Notes: generated by a model not told the origin, from the letters alone. A DNA stretch of 34,912 nt from Acidimicrobiia bacterium (GCA_035651955.1 DASRES010000063.1:1-34912), one strand, 5' to 3'. Positions 1-8,802 are shown, counted from the stretch's first letter. Made by a program: numbers and translations.

Positions 1-1
1 C

Positions 2-448
2 GCGGGACCGGTCGAGGCGCAGCTCGCGTCACCACTCGTCGTGCAGGGCGCGCGCGTGAAGACAGCGACCGTCGTCGGCACGACCGTCGTCGCGGCCGCG
101 CTCGGCGGGCTCCTCGTGCGACCGTGGTGCGCGGTCCTCACCGGCGGCGTGACGCTGTTCGTGTTGCTGAGGCCGCGCTGGCGGATCGTGCTCAGCCTGT
201 TCCCGTTCTTCGCGCTCGGCCTGTGCGGGCTGTACGCCGCCGCGAGCCAGATGCACTACAACGTGCCGTCGATCTTCGAGTGGCCGACACAGCTGTGGCG
301 GGTGCGGACGCTCGGGTGGCTCGCGGTGGTGTTCTTCGCGTGCGACGCGATCGTCGAGATCGTGTCGCGCCACGCGGTCCGTGACGACGGGTCGCCGACG
401 AGCTCGCCACAGACGACGACACCCGACACGCCGCCGGCGACCGCCTGA
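2..448 (+). CDS. C-terminal part of a multi-pass membrane protein (5' end outside window)
   Basis: The frame is open to the left edge of the window, so this is probably the tail of a larger gene rather than a 135-residue protein starting at the GTG at 41. It shows about three or four hydrophobic segments: two behind KTATVVGTT, one around RIVLSLFPFFALGLCGLY, and one in TLGWLAVVFFACDAIVEIV. A short Ser/Thr/Pro-rich hydrophilic tail follows. The loop FEWPTQLWRVRTLGW resembles, from memory, the C-terminus of actinobacterial AftD/DUF3367-type arabinofuranosyltransferases. That would fit the surface-glycan setting, but it is a recollection and not a search result. The gene converges on the GT-C gene ending at 485; the 36 bases between them form a hairpin. 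Confidence 0.6.
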   Translation, partial: AGPVEAQLASPLVVQGARVKTATVVGTTVVAAALGGLLVRPWCAVLTGGVTLFVLLRPRWRIVLSLFPFFALGLCGLYAAASQMHYNVPSIFEWPTQLWRVRTLGWLAVVFFACDAIVEIVSRHAVRDDGSPTSSPQTTTPDTPPATA

Positions 449-484
449 CCCGAGGCCGCGGGCGAACGCCCACGGCGGCTCGGG
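449..484. terminator. Hairpin filling the convergent gap
   Basis: CCCGAG at 449-454 pairs with CTCGGG at 479-484. Inner pairing continues (CCGC with GCGG, then further G-C pairs with bulges) to a short loop. The structure begins on the base after one stop codon and ends on the base before the other. There is no T-tract, which is usual for GC-rich actinobacteria, so it is a candidate bidirectional terminator and not a classical one. Confidence 0.5.
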
Positions 485-2107
485 CTACGGCGAGAACCGG
501 TGGAGGTTCTCGCTCTCGAAGACCGTCAGGTCCTCCTGGACGAGGCGCGTCGCGTGCGGCCGCTGCTTCCGGAAGATGTCGACCATGTCGCCGCACTTGG
601 TCCCGAAGGTCTTGTAGCCGTCGGACCAGACGTACCAGATGTTGTGCTCGGGGCCGGCGAGCCGGAGCATCTCCTGGGCGAAGACCGCGGGATCGGCCAG
701 GTTGCCCGCAACACCGGGCACGTGGAACACCTGGTTCCGCTGCTCGTAGTCGACCCAGTTGACGATCTGGGGTGCGGCCATCGTCGGGAACGCGTACTGG
801 CGCAGGGTCGGCGCGACGAGTCGCGACGCGTCGAGCCCGAGCTGGTCGGGGCAGTACACGACGACGTCACCCGTCTTCGCCTCCGCGTTGATCGCCCCCG
901 CGACCTGGCTCGCCTGCGTCCGCAGCCGCGTCGCGTTGTGGTACCCGCCGACGATGCCCGTCGCGACGACGACCGCGAGCACCGCGTACCGTCCGAGGCG
1001 CGAGCCGAGCGCGACGACACCCGCACCGACGATCACCGCGAACAGTCCGAAGATGATCGACGGGTACCGGATCGCGGGCGCGCCGATGCCGACGTACGCG
1101 AGGCACAGCCCGATGACGACGGTCGACAGCGTCGCGAACGCGAGCCAGCGGGCCGGCGGACGGGTCCGCCAGTCGAGGACGGTGTTCACGCGGTCGAACG
1201 CGAAGCCGAAGAGGCCGAGCGTCGCGAGCCCGAGCAGCCCGATGACGAGCGTGTACGCGGCGACGCCGCGCTGGCCGGCGAAGCCGAGCAGCAACCGGTA
1301 CGCGGCCATCGGCGGCGACGTCTTCTCGGCCCACGGCGTCCCGGTGTGGCGCGACTGGTACAGGAACGTCGGCAGCCACGCGACGAACGTCAGCCCGCCG
1401 ACGACGATCGCGCCGGCGACCCGCCACGCGGACGGGCCGAGCACGCCGCGACGGGCGAGGACGACGAGCGCGACGAGCACGGCGCCGATCAGGTAGAAGG
1501 CCCAGTACTGGGTGTACACGAGCCCGGCGGTCACGACCGCGACCGCCGCGAGCCACGGCAGCGTCGGACGCTCGAGCGCGTTCGCGACCGCGAGGTAGCC
1601 GACGAGCGCGAGCAGCGTCTCGAGCTCGTACATCCGGACCTCGGTCGAGTACCGGATCGCGTAGGGCGACGTCGCGACGACGAGCACCGACGCCCACGCG
1701 ATCCACGTCCCGCGGAGCCGGTCGTTCCCGCCGATGCGGCGCCCGACGAACCACGCGGCGGGCAGCGTCAGCAAGCCGATCACGCCCGACAGCGCCCGGG
1801 CCGCGGTGTTGCTCGTCCCGAGCACCTTCATCCAGACGTGCAACATCACGTAGTAGAGCGGCGGCGAGCCGTCGTGGCGGAGCAGCCCGTGCAGCCGGCT
1901 GAGCGGCTGCTTCGCGATGTTGACGGTGAGGGCCTCGTCCTCCCACAGCGGCGAGCGCGTCTTGAACCGCAGGACGACGCTCGCGAGGAGCGCGACGACG
2001 ATGCCGAGCGCGAACAACCGACCGAGCAGGCCGGCGAAGGGCTCGTCGTCGAGATCGAGCGGTGGGGGCGCCGCGTTCAGGAGATCCGGCTCGACCCGGG
2101 TGCCCAT
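485..2107 (-). CDS. GT-C membrane glycosyltransferase (GT39/ArnT-PMT-like)
   Basis: This 540-residue polytopic membrane protein probably moves a sugar from a polyprenyl-phosphate donor to an acceptor on the outer face of the membrane. After the first membrane segment comes the acidic signature SPLWEDEALTV, the place where ArnT/PMT-type GT-C enzymes carry their catalytic acidic residue. It is followed by HDGSPPLYYVMLHVWMK, also typical of the family. Many hydrophobic helices follow, and the last 150 or so residues form a soluble domain (GDVVVYCPDQLGLD onward). The ATG at 2107 lies inside the preceding dehydratase gene (31-base overlap), so translation is probably coupled. The acceptor and sugar cannot be read from sequence. 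A mycobacterial-style mannosyl- or arabinosyltransferase role is equally possible. Confidence 0.8.
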   Translation of the reverse strand: MGTRVEPDLLNAAPPPLDLDDEPFAGLLGRLFALGIVVALLASVVLRFKTRSPLWEDEALTVNIAKQPLSRLHGLLRHDGSPPLYYVMLHVWMKVLGTSNTAARALSGVIGLLTLPAAWFVGRRIGGNDRLRGTWIAWASVLVVATSPYAIRYSTEVRMYELETLLALVGYLAVANALERPTLPWLAAVAVVTAGLVYTQYWAFYLIGAVLVALVVLARRGVLGPSAWRVAGAIVVGGLTFVAWLPTFLYQSRHTGTPWAEKTSPPMAAYRLLLGFAGQRGVAAYTLVIGLLGLATLGLFGFAFDRVNTVLDWRTRPPARWLAFATLSTVVIGLCLAYVGIGAPAIRYPSIIFGLFAVIVGAGVVALGSRLGRYAVLAVVVATGIVGGYHNATRLRTQASQVAGAINAEAKTGDVVVYCPDQLGLDASRLVAPTLRQYAFPTMAAPQIVNWVDYEQRNQVFHVPGVAGNLADPAVFAQEMLRLAGPEHNIWYVWSDGYKTFGTKCGDMVDIFRKQRPHATRLVQEDLTVFESENLHRFSP

Positions 2108-3996
2108 TCGGTCTCCACGAGGTCGACCTCGACCCCGTCACGCACATCGATCTCGGTGGCGAGCACCCGCAGCATGTCGAGCATCTCGCCGTTGGACAGG
2201 GACGGTTGGATCCCGCGGACGACGGCGGGGTCGAGCGCGGGGACGGACGCGTGGCGGATCAGCGGGTGCGGGCCGGGGCGGACGCGCTCGCCGTCGAAGA
2301 AGAGCTGCTCGTGCAGCTTCTCGCCCGGCCGGAGCCCGGTGAACACGATCGGGACGCTGGGCGTGCGGGTCGACGCGAGCTGGCGGGCGACGTCGGCGAT
2401 CTTCACGGGCTGCCCCATGTCGAGGACGAGCACCTCGCCCGAACGGCCGATCGCGCCACCCTGCACGACCAGCTCGACGGCCTCCTCGACCGTCATGAAG
2501 AACCGCGTGACCTCGGGGTGCGTCACCGTGATGGGGCCGCCCCCTTCGAGCTGGCGGCGGAACGCGACGAGCACCGACCCGCGGCTGCCGAGCACGTTGC
2601 CGAACCGGACGCTGAGGAAGACGCCGTCGCCCTGCCGCCCGTAGTGCGCGGTGAGGAGCTCGGTCACGCGCTTCGAGTAGCCGAGCGCGTTGCACGGGTT
2701 CGCGGCCTTGTCCGTCGAGATGTTGACGAACCGCTCGACGCCGACCTCGGCCGCGGCCTCGAGGACCGACAGCGTGCCCCACACGTTCGTCTTCAACGCC
2801 TCGTGCGGGTGTGCCTCGAGGAGTGGCAGGTGCTTGAGCGCGGCGGCGTGGAACACGACTTGGGGCCGCACGTCGCGGAACACCGCCGCGATGCGATGCC
2901 GGTCGCGCACGTCGGCGAGGACGAGGTCGGGCGAGTCGAGGAGCGCGCGGCCCTCGAGCGTGAGCTGCACGTCGTGGAGCCCGCACTCGTCGCGGTCGAT
3001 CATCACGAGGCGGGAGGGGCCGAGGTTCGAGATCTGGCGGCACAGCTCCGAGCCGATCGAGCCGCCCGCACCGGTGACGACGACGCGCTTGCCGTGCAGG
3101 TACTCGGCCACCGCGCCGAGGTCGATCTCGATCCGGCGCCGGCCGAGGAGGTCGGTCTCGGTCGGGACGCGGATGTCGTCGACGGTGACCCGCCCGTCGA
3201 ACAGCTCGCGGACGGACGGCAGCACGCGCACGTCGAGACCTGCGTCGCGCCCGAGCTCCGTCAGCTCACGGAGGAGCGCGCCGTCACCACAGGGGATCGC
3301 GATGACCAGCACCGACGCGTCGTGCTCCTTCGCGGCCCGCCGGATCGCGGTCCGGTCGCCCACGACGTTCACGCCGTGGACCGCCAGGTGGCGCTTGGCG
3401 GGGTCGTCGTCGAGGATCGCGACGGGCAGGAACGGGCTCTCGCCGTCGAAGAGCATCGCCCGGATCGTGCGCTGGCCCCCGTCACCGGCGCCGAACACGA
3501 GCGCCCGGGTGCGGTCGGCGATCCGGGCCCGGCGGTCACGGTCGACCGCTCGGCGCCCCAGGTAGCGGACGGCGCCGAGACCGACGAAGGCGATGATGCC
3601 GGCGGCGAGGACGCTGCTGAGCGGCGCGGGTCGCTGGTCGTCGATGACGAGGTCGACGACGAACAGCACGCCGGTCACGAAGCAGGTGTTGCGCACGACG
3701 GCCGCGACCTCGTCGAAGGACCCGAGGATCCAGCGCCCCCGGTACATCCCCGACCAGTAGCCGAACAGCCACTGCGCGGCCCACGCGAACGGGACGAGCA
3801 CCGCCACCTCGAACCCGTCGAGGCGGGAGACGTTGAAGTCGAGCCGCAGGAGGGCGCCCGCGTAGAGGGCGCCCAACCAGATCGCGGCGTCGACCGCCGG
3901 CCGGGAGGCGAGCGCCCACCGCGCGCGTCGGGATGACCGTGTTCGGGCCGCCTGGACTGTCGACACCGGTGTGGTGACGTCAGCTCGGTCGGACAT
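2077..3996 (-). CDS. Nucleotide-sugar 4,6-dehydratase, PglF/CapD/WbpM-type membrane protein
   Basis: Enzymes of this family convert UDP-GlcNAc to a UDP-4-keto-6-deoxy sugar, the first step to bacillosamine, QuiNAc or FucNAc-type sugars. The 639 residues match the long membrane-bound form. An N-terminal block of about four membrane helices is followed by a CoA-binding-like Rossmann domain (VFGAGDGGQRT near 167), then the SDR domain with VTGAGGSIGSE (307-317) and NISTDKA. Where ordinary SDRs have Tyr-x-x-x-Lys, this one has Leu438-Gly-Tyr-Ser-Lys442; family members often have Met at that position. The ATG at 3996 was chosen because a GGGCGGGGGG tract precedes it; a GTG at 4038 would add 14 residues. 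It leads the two-gene unit with the GT-C gene and lies 114 bases after the aminotransferase gene. Confidence 0.88.
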   Translation of the reverse strand: MSDRADVTTPVSTVQAARTRSSRRARWALASRPAVDAAIWLGALYAGALLRLDFNVSRLDGFEVAVLVPFAWAAQWLFGYWSGMYRGRWILGSFDEVAAVVRNTCFVTGVLFVVDLVIDDQRPAPLSSVLAAGIIAFVGLGAVRYLGRRAVDRDRRARIADRTRALVFGAGDGGQRTIRAMLFDGESPFLPVAILDDDPAKRHLAVHGVNVVGDRTAIRRAAKEHDASVLVIAIPCGDGALLRELTELGRDAGLDVRVLPSVRELFDGRVTVDDIRVPTETDLLGRRRIEIDLGAVAEYLHGKRVVVTGAGGSIGSELCRQISNLGPSRLVMIDRDECGLHDVQLTLEGRALLDSPDLVLADVRDRHRIAAVFRDVRPQVVFHAAALKHLPLLEAHPHEALKTNVWGTLSVLEAAAEVGVERFVNISTDKAANPCNALGYSKRVTELLTAHYGRQGDGVFLSVRFGNVLGSRGSVLVAFRRQLEGGGPITVTHPEVTRFFMTVEEAVELVVQGGAIGRSGEVLVLDMGQPVKIADVARQLASTRTPSVPIVFTGLRPGEKLHEQLFFDGERVRPGPHPLIRHASVPALDPAVVRGIQPSLSNGEMLDMLRVLATEIDVRDGVEVDLVETEWAPGSSRIS

Positions 3997-4046
3997 AGGC
4001 CCCCCGCCCGCTACGCACCGTGAATCAGCATTCTGCACACAGCGGT

Positions 4047-4071
4047 CGCCCGGTGTCCACGGCGCCCGGTG
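4047..4071. repeat. Pair of 9-bp direct repeats upstream of the dehydratase gene
   Basis: CGCCCGGTG occurs at 4047-4055 and again at 4063-4071, 16 bases apart. The pair sits in the 114-base gap (3997-4110) between the aminotransferase stop and the dehydratase start. It could be a protein-binding site for that promoter region or simply chance in GC-rich DNA. No convincing -35/-10 pair was found in this gap. Confidence 0.3.
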
Positions 4072-4110
4072 CGTTCCGAGCCGACGTTCATGTCACGCGC
4101 GGGCGGGAAT

Positions 4111-5283
4111 TCACGCCCTGTTCGCGGCAGTCGTGAGCGCGTCACGCGCCTCGTGGACCGCCGCGACGATGCCGGCGATCCGGTCGACGTCGCGCTCGCG
4201 CAGCGACGGGTACACGGGGAGGCTGAGGACCTCCGCGGCGACCCGATCCGTGACGGGCAGCTGACGATCCGCCCGCGCCGCGTGCGACCGCTGCCGGTGG
4301 ACGGGCGGGTCGAAGTAGCGGCGGGTGTCGACGCCCTCGGCGTGCAGCGCGGCGACGAGGACGTCACGCGACACGCCGAACTCCCGCGCGTCGAGCGCGA
4401 TCGTGACGTCCTTCCACGTCGGGACGTCGCCGTCGGGGACGTCCTGCGCGCGCACCCCGGGCACACCGGCGAGCTGGGCCCGATACCGCGCCGCGAGCGC
4501 GGCCCGCGCCGCGTGGTTCGCGTCGAGGTCCGCGAGCGACTCCAGCGCGACCGCGGCGTGCAGCTCGGACATGCGCGCGTTCAGCCCGACGAAGCGTGTG
4601 TCGTAGTCGCCGGCGTTCGCGTAGTCGCGGCCGATGCGCACGGCGTCGGCGACCTCGTCGCGGTTCGTCGCGACGAGACCACCCTCCCCCGCGACCACCG
4701 GCTTCGTGGGGCTCAGGCTGAACACCTCCGCGTCGCCGAAGCTGCCGACGGGTCGGGAGCCGTGACGCGCGCCGAGCGCGGCCGCGCCGTCGAAGACGAG
4801 CGGGACGGCCGCGGCGCGGGCCAGGCGCTGGACGTCCGTCGGTGCGCACGGCGCGCCGAACACGTGCACGGCCATGAGCGCGCCCGCCCCTTCGAGCAGG
4901 CGCGCGGCGTCCTCGCGATCGAGCTGGAACGACTGGGGGCTGCACTCCGCGAAGCGCACGCCGAGCCCGTTCCACGCGATCGCGTGCACGCTCGCCGAGA
5001 AGGTGAAGCTCGGGACGACGACCGGACCGCGCGGATCGACCGCGCGCAACGCGAGCATCAGGCCGGCCGTGCACGACGACACCGCGACGACGTGCCGCGA
5101 CCCGAGCCGCTCCGCCGCGCGCTCCTCCAGCTCGCGCACGAGCGGGCCGTTCGTGAGCATCCCGCGCTCGTAGGACGGCGCGAGCCGTGCGACGACGCGC
5201 TCCATCGGGGGGACGGGCGGCCGCGCGAACGCGAGCCCGTCCGGGAACGCGGGCGCGCCGCCGAGCAGGGCGAGCGACGTCAC
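4111..5283 (-). CDS. DegT/DnrJ/EryC1/StrS-family sugar aminotransferase
   Basis: PLP-dependent enzymes of this family transaminate keto-sugar nucleotides, here most simply the 4-keto sugar made by the neighbouring dehydratase. The 390-residue length is typical. The internal aldimine lysine is Lys194 in FSLSPTKPVVAGEGG, and the pyridine-nitrogen aspartate is Asp165 in LVFDGAAALGA. The N-terminal ALLGGAPAFPDG and substrate loop (FVGLNARMSELHAAVAL) also fit. The start is the GTG at 5283, which overlaps the carbamoyltransferase stop as GTGA, so the two are translationally coupled. A few members of this fold are dehydratases (ColD, which has His instead of Lys) rather than transaminases, but the lysine here argues for aminotransfer. 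Confidence 0.88.
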   Translation of the reverse strand: MTSLALLGGAPAFPDGLAFARPPVPPMERVVARLAPSYERGMLTNGPLVRELEERAAERLGSRHVVAVSSCTAGLMLALRAVDPRGPVVVPSFTFSASVHAIAWNGLGVRFAECSPQSFQLDREDAARLLEGAGALMAVHVFGAPCAPTDVQRLARAAAVPLVFDGAAALGARHGSRPVGSFGDAEVFSLSPTKPVVAGEGGLVATNRDEVADAVRIGRDYANAGDYDTRFVGLNARMSELHAAVALESLADLDANHAARAALAARYRAQLAGVPGVRAQDVPDGDVPTWKDVTIALDAREFGVSRDVLVAALHAEGVDTRRYFDPPVHRQRSHAARADRQLPVTDRVAAEVLSLPVYPSLRERDVDRIAGIVAAVHEARDALTTAANRA

Positions 5284-6983
5284 TTCTCGACCCGGACGTT
5301 GCCGAGGTACAAGACGTCGAGCCCGCAGGTGAAGAAGGTGCGGATCGCGTCCTGCGGGGTGCACACGATCGGCTCGCCGTTGAGGTTGAAGCTCGTGTTG
5401 AGCACGATCGGTACGCCGGTCTTCTCGTGGAACGCGCGGATGAGCGCGTGGAAGCGCGGGCTCGTCGTGTCGTCGACCGACTGCAAGCGGCCCGTGCCGT
5501 CGACGTGCACGACCGCGGGCACGTCGGGCGCGCGCTCCGGGCGGAACCGCAGCACCCGCTCCATGAACGGAACCTGCGTGCCGGGCTCGCACTCGAACCA
5601 GTCGGCCACGTGCTCCGCGAGCACCGCGGGCGCGAAGGGACGGAAGCTCTCGCGGTACTTGACCGCCGCGTTGACGAGGTCCTTGGCGTCCGCGCTCCGC
5701 GGGTCGGCGAGGATCGAGCGGTTCCCGAGCGCGCGCTGCCCGAACTCCATCCGCCCCTGGAACCACCCGACGAGCCGGCCCGCGACCAGATCGGCCGCGG
5801 CCGCCTCGGACGGGTCGTCGAGGACCGTCGCGTTCGGCAGCTTGAACGACTCGGCGACACGCCGGCACTCGTCGTCGTCGAACGCGGGTCCCCAGTAGTT
5901 GTGCGCGGGCGGGACGGGCGGGCGGGTGCCGGTCCGCAACCCGTGGACGTGGAGCGCGGCGCCGATGGACGTCCCCGAGTCGTCGGGGCAGCTCGTCACG
6001 AAGCATTCGCGGAACGGCGTGAGCTCGGTGACGCGGCCGTTGAAGACGCTGTTCATCGCGCAGCCGCCCGTCAGCACGAGCCGGTCGCTGCCGGTCCGGC
6101 GGTGCAGCGCGGTGAGGATCGCGGTCATCGCGTCCTCGAACACCTGCTGCAGCGCGGCCGCGATCTGCTCGTGGCGCGGGGTGATCTCTTCGGCGCGCGC
6201 GCGCGGCGGCCCGAACGTCGCGACGAAGCGGTCGGAGTACATCCGGCGGTCCCAGAAGTTGAAGTACGCGAACGAGTCGAGCGCGACGGTGAAGTCGCCG
6301 GACTCGTCGACGCGAATGAGGTCGCGCATCGGCGCGAGGTACTCGTTGTCCGCGTCCGCGTACGACGCGAGCGCCATGACCTTCCACTCGTCGGAGTCGG
6401 GCGTGAACCCGAGGTACTGCGTCACCGCGCCGTACACGAGCCCGAGCGAGTGCGGGAAGTTCGTCTCGGAGAGCACCTCGACGTCGGCGCCGCGCACGCG
6501 GGCGAGCATGCCGGTGCGGCGCTCGGCCCGCCCGTCGATCACAGCTGCCGCGCAATCGTCGAACGGCGAGAGCCCGACGGCGTTGGCGAGGTGCGCCAGG
6601 TAGTGGTCGACGTAGGTGATCGGCGGTGCGTCGGGCCACAGGTCCCGGAACGTCGCGGTCGCGCCCGCGCGCTCGCCCGCGAGGTTCAGGACCCGTCCCG
6701 GCACCTGCGTGAGGTGCTCGACCCGCCACCGCCGCGCGTTCACGTAGCCGCTCGGGATCGTCTCGAGGTCGATGACAGGGTTCCACGCGACCGCAATCTC
6801 GTCGACGTCGTGCAACGACGCACCGGCCTCGCGCAGGCACGCGTCGATCGCCCGGACCGGGAACACGCTGCTGCGCTTCACGCGGTCGAGCCGCTCCTCC
6901 GCCACCGCAGCGACGACCTCGCCGTCCTCGACGACGCACGCCGAGCAGATCAGCACGTCGTGGCAGATCCCGAGGATCCTCAT
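5280..6983 (-). CDS. NodU/CmcH-family O-carbamoyltransferase
   Basis: The enzyme transfers a carbamoyl group from carbamoyl phosphate, through carbamoyl-AMP, to a hydroxyl of a sugar or antibiotic. Both domains are present in the 567 residues. The N-terminal Kae1-like domain has AEERLDRVKR (28-37), the metal-binding VDHYLAH with His127 and His131, LTGGCAMN (304-311) and PDDSGTSIGAAL (333-344). The C-terminal YrdC-like domain has the family block from 409 to 455, including GRMEFGQRALGNRS and FRPFAPAVL. The ATG at 6983 has an AAGGAG site 7 bases upstream and overlaps the sugar-transferase stop (ATGA). Placed between the priming transferase and the aminotransferase, it probably carbamoylates a glycan precursor. 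Confidence 0.9.
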   Translation of the reverse strand: MRILGICHDVLICSACVVEDGEVVAAVAEERLDRVKRSSVFPVRAIDACLREAGASLHDVDEIAVAWNPVIDLETIPSGYVNARRWRVEHLTQVPGRVLNLAGERAGATATFRDLWPDAPPITYVDHYLAHLANAVGLSPFDDCAAAVIDGRAERRTGMLARVRGADVEVLSETNFPHSLGLVYGAVTQYLGFTPDSDEWKVMALASYADADNEYLAPMRDLIRVDESGDFTVALDSFAYFNFWDRRMYSDRFVATFGPPRARAEEITPRHEQIAAALQQVFEDAMTAILTALHRRTGSDRLVLTGGCAMNSVFNGRVTELTPFRECFVTSCPDDSGTSIGAALHVHGLRTGTRPPVPPAHNYWGPAFDDDECRRVAESFKLPNATVLDDPSEAAAADLVAGRLVGWFQGRMEFGQRALGNRSILADPRSADAKDLVNAAVKYRESFRPFAPAVLAEHVADWFECEPGTQVPFMERVLRFRPERAPDVPAVVHVDGTGRLQSVDDTTSPRFHALIRAFHEKTGVPIVLNTSFNLNGEPIVCTPQDAIRTFFTCGLDVLYLGNVRVEK

Positions 6984-7627
6984 AGCGCGCTCCTTGCGGT
7001 CTCCTCGGACGCGGGGCCCTCGAAGTTCGGCGTGGTCGCGTGGCCGGGCCGGCTGACGCCCTCCGGGTGGAACAGGACGCCGAAGGTGCGCAGGACGATG
7101 CGCAGATCGAGCAGGAACGACCGGTGATCGACGTACCACACGTCGAGGGCGAACTTCTCGTCCCACGAGAGCGCGTTCCGCCCGCTCACCTGCACCAGGC
7201 CGGTGATGCCGGGCCGCACCTCGTGCCGGCGCATCTGCTCGGGCGTGTAGCGCTCGAGGTACTCCATGAGCAGGGGGCGGGGACCGACGATGCTCATCTC
7301 CCCGCGCAGGACGTTCACGAGCTCGGGCAGCTCGTCGATGCTCGACGTCCGCAGGAACCGCCCGAGGCGCGTCAGCCGGTCGGCGTCGGGCAGGAACTCG
7401 CCCGAGCCGTCGCGCTCGTCGGTCATCGTCCGGAACTTGAGCATCGTGAACGGCTCGCCGTCGCGGCCCGGCCGCCGCTGTCGGAACAGCACGGGCCGTC
7501 CGAGACGCGTGCGCACGACGACCGCCGTCACCGCGACGATCGGCGACGTCGCGACGAGCGCGCCCGCCGCGACGACGACGTCGAACGCGCGCTTCACGCG
7601 ATCGCTGTTTCGATGGCGAGCCGTCAT
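6980..7627 (-). CDS. Priming sugar-phosphate transferase (PglC/WcaJ C-terminal type)
   Basis: This 215-residue monotopic membrane enzyme moves a sugar-1-phosphate from a UDP-sugar onto undecaprenyl phosphate and so starts repeat-unit assembly. It has the reentrant hydrophobic helix at about 13-38, KFRTM at 64-68, the catalytic Asp98-Glu99 in SSIDELPEL, MSIVGPRPLL, and RPGITGLVQVSGRN near 138-151. The size equals the minimal catalytic form (PglC); the long WcaJ-type N-terminal region is absent. Together with the nearby PglF-like dehydratase and DegT aminotransferase it suggests that the first sugar could be an amino-deoxy sugar. It starts with ATG inside the stop of the preceding GT4 gene and ends inside the start of the carbamoyltransferase gene. 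Confidence 0.9.
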   Translation of the reverse strand: MTARHRNSDRVKRAFDVVVAAGALVATSPIVAVTAVVVRTRLGRPVLFRQRRPGRDGEPFTMLKFRTMTDERDGSGEFLPDADRLTRLGRFLRTSSIDELPELVNVLRGEMSIVGPRPLLMEYLERYTPEQMRRHEVRPGITGLVQVSGRNALSWDEKFALDVWYVDHRSFLLDLRIVLRTFGVLFHPEGVSRPGHATTPNFEGPASEETARSAL

Positions 7628-8802
7628 GCCGCGGGCACCGTCGCGTGCCGGCCGTCCAGGAGGCGCTTGTAGGTCTCGAGCGTGACGTCGACGACGCGTT
7701 GCTGGTCGAACTCCCGGTGCGCCTTCTCGCGTCCGGCCGCGCCCATGCGGCGGCGGGCGCCCTCGTCGGCCGCCAGCGTCGCGATCGCGTCGGCCAGCGC
7801 CCGTGCATCGCGCACGGGGAAGAGACGTCCCGTGCGCCCGTCCTCGACGACCTGCCGGCACCCGCGCACGTCGGACGCCACGACCGGAAGTCCCATCGCG
7901 GCGGCTTCCATCGCCGCGCGTGGGAAGCCCTCGCGATGCGACGCGAGCGCGAACACGTCCATCGCGGCGTACACGTGCTCCATGTCGTCGCGGACACCGA
8001 GGAAGCGCGTGCGCGTGCCGCGTGCAACCGGCGCGAGGTCGGCCGGCGTGATCGCATCGGCCTTGACGTCCTCGAACGGCCCCACGACGACGAACACCAC
8101 GTTCGGGGCGCGATCGGCGAGGATCGCCGCGGCGTCGAAGATCTCGCGGTAGCCCTTCTCCCACACCAGCCGGCCGACGACGCCGCACACGACGTCGCCG
8201 GGCTCCGCACCGAGCTCGTCGCGCAGCGCCGCGACCCGTGCGGCGGGCACGCGCGAGGGATCGAACCGGTCGAGATCGATGCCGTTGCCCAGCAGCCGCA
8301 GCCGCGTGGCGGGGATCCGCAACCGGCGCAGGACGTCGAGGTCCTCGGGGTTCTGCACGAGCTCGGCGTCCGAGCACGACGCCGCGACCCGCTCCATGCC
8401 GTAGACGACCGCGCGCTTCGCCCACGGGTCGGCGGGGAGCGCGTAGAGCCCGTGCACGGTGTTCACCACGACGGGGACCCGCGCGGCCCGCGCCGCGATG
8501 CGTCCGTACACGCCCGTCTTCGGGTTGTGGGTGTGCACGATGTCGGGTCGCAGCGTCCGGAACAACCCGTACAGCTCTGCGAGGGCGCGCACGTCGCGGC
8601 GCGGCGTGAACGAGCGCGTCGAGAACTGCAGCGGGTGGAACTCGATCCCCCAGGTGTGCAGGCGGTCGGTCCACGGTCCGGGCGCGGCGGCGGTCACGAC
8701 GTCGTACCCCGCGTCCGCGAAGGCGCGGAGCTGCGGGCCGAGCAGCGTGACGAGGCTGATGTCGCTCGTGGTGAGGTGCAGCACGCGCGGACGTCCCGTC
8801 AC
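7624..8802 (-). CDS. GT4-family (GT-B) glycosyltransferase
   Basis: This 392-residue cytoplasmic glycosyltransferase has the two Rossmann-like halves of the GT-B fold. The N-terminal half begins RVLHLTTSDISLVTLLGPQL and contains DIVHTHNPKTGVYGRIAAR, as in PglA/WbaZ-like enzymes. The C-terminal half has VVGRLVWEKGYREIFDAA, the donor loop FALASHREGFPRAAMEAAAMG with the E-x7-E pattern, and VVASDVRGCRQVV. It probably adds the second sugar to the lipid-linked primer made by the adjacent gene. The GTG start at 8802 overlaps the deacetylase stop as GTGA. Sugar specificity is not readable. Confidence 0.87.
   Translation of the reverse strand: MTGRPRVLHLTTSDISLVTLLGPQLRAFADAGYDVVTAAAPGPWTDRLHTWGIEFHPLQFSTRSFTPRRDVRALAELYGLFRTLRPDIVHTHNPKTGVYGRIAARAARVPVVVNTVHGLYALPADPWAKRAVVYGMERVAASCSDAELVQNPEDLDVLRRLRIPATRLRLLGNGIDLDRFDPSRVPAARVAALRDELGAEPGDVVCGVVGRLVWEKGYREIFDAAAILADRAPNVVFVVVGPFEDVKADAITPADLAPVARGTRTRFLGVRDDMEHVYAAMDVFALASHREGFPRAAMEAAAMGLPVVASDVRGCRQVVEDGRTGRLFPVRDARALADAIATLAADEGARRRMGAAGREKAHREFDQQRVVDVTLETYKRLLDGRHATVPAA

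Noticed and set aside
500-2644. Very long open frames antisense to the left-hand genes (500-2644 plus, 2062-3936 plus)
   Set aside because: They lie over clear family genes on the other strand, have Arg/Asp/Glu/Pro-rich nonsense composition and no motifs. Such frames are expected by-products of very GC-rich codon usage.
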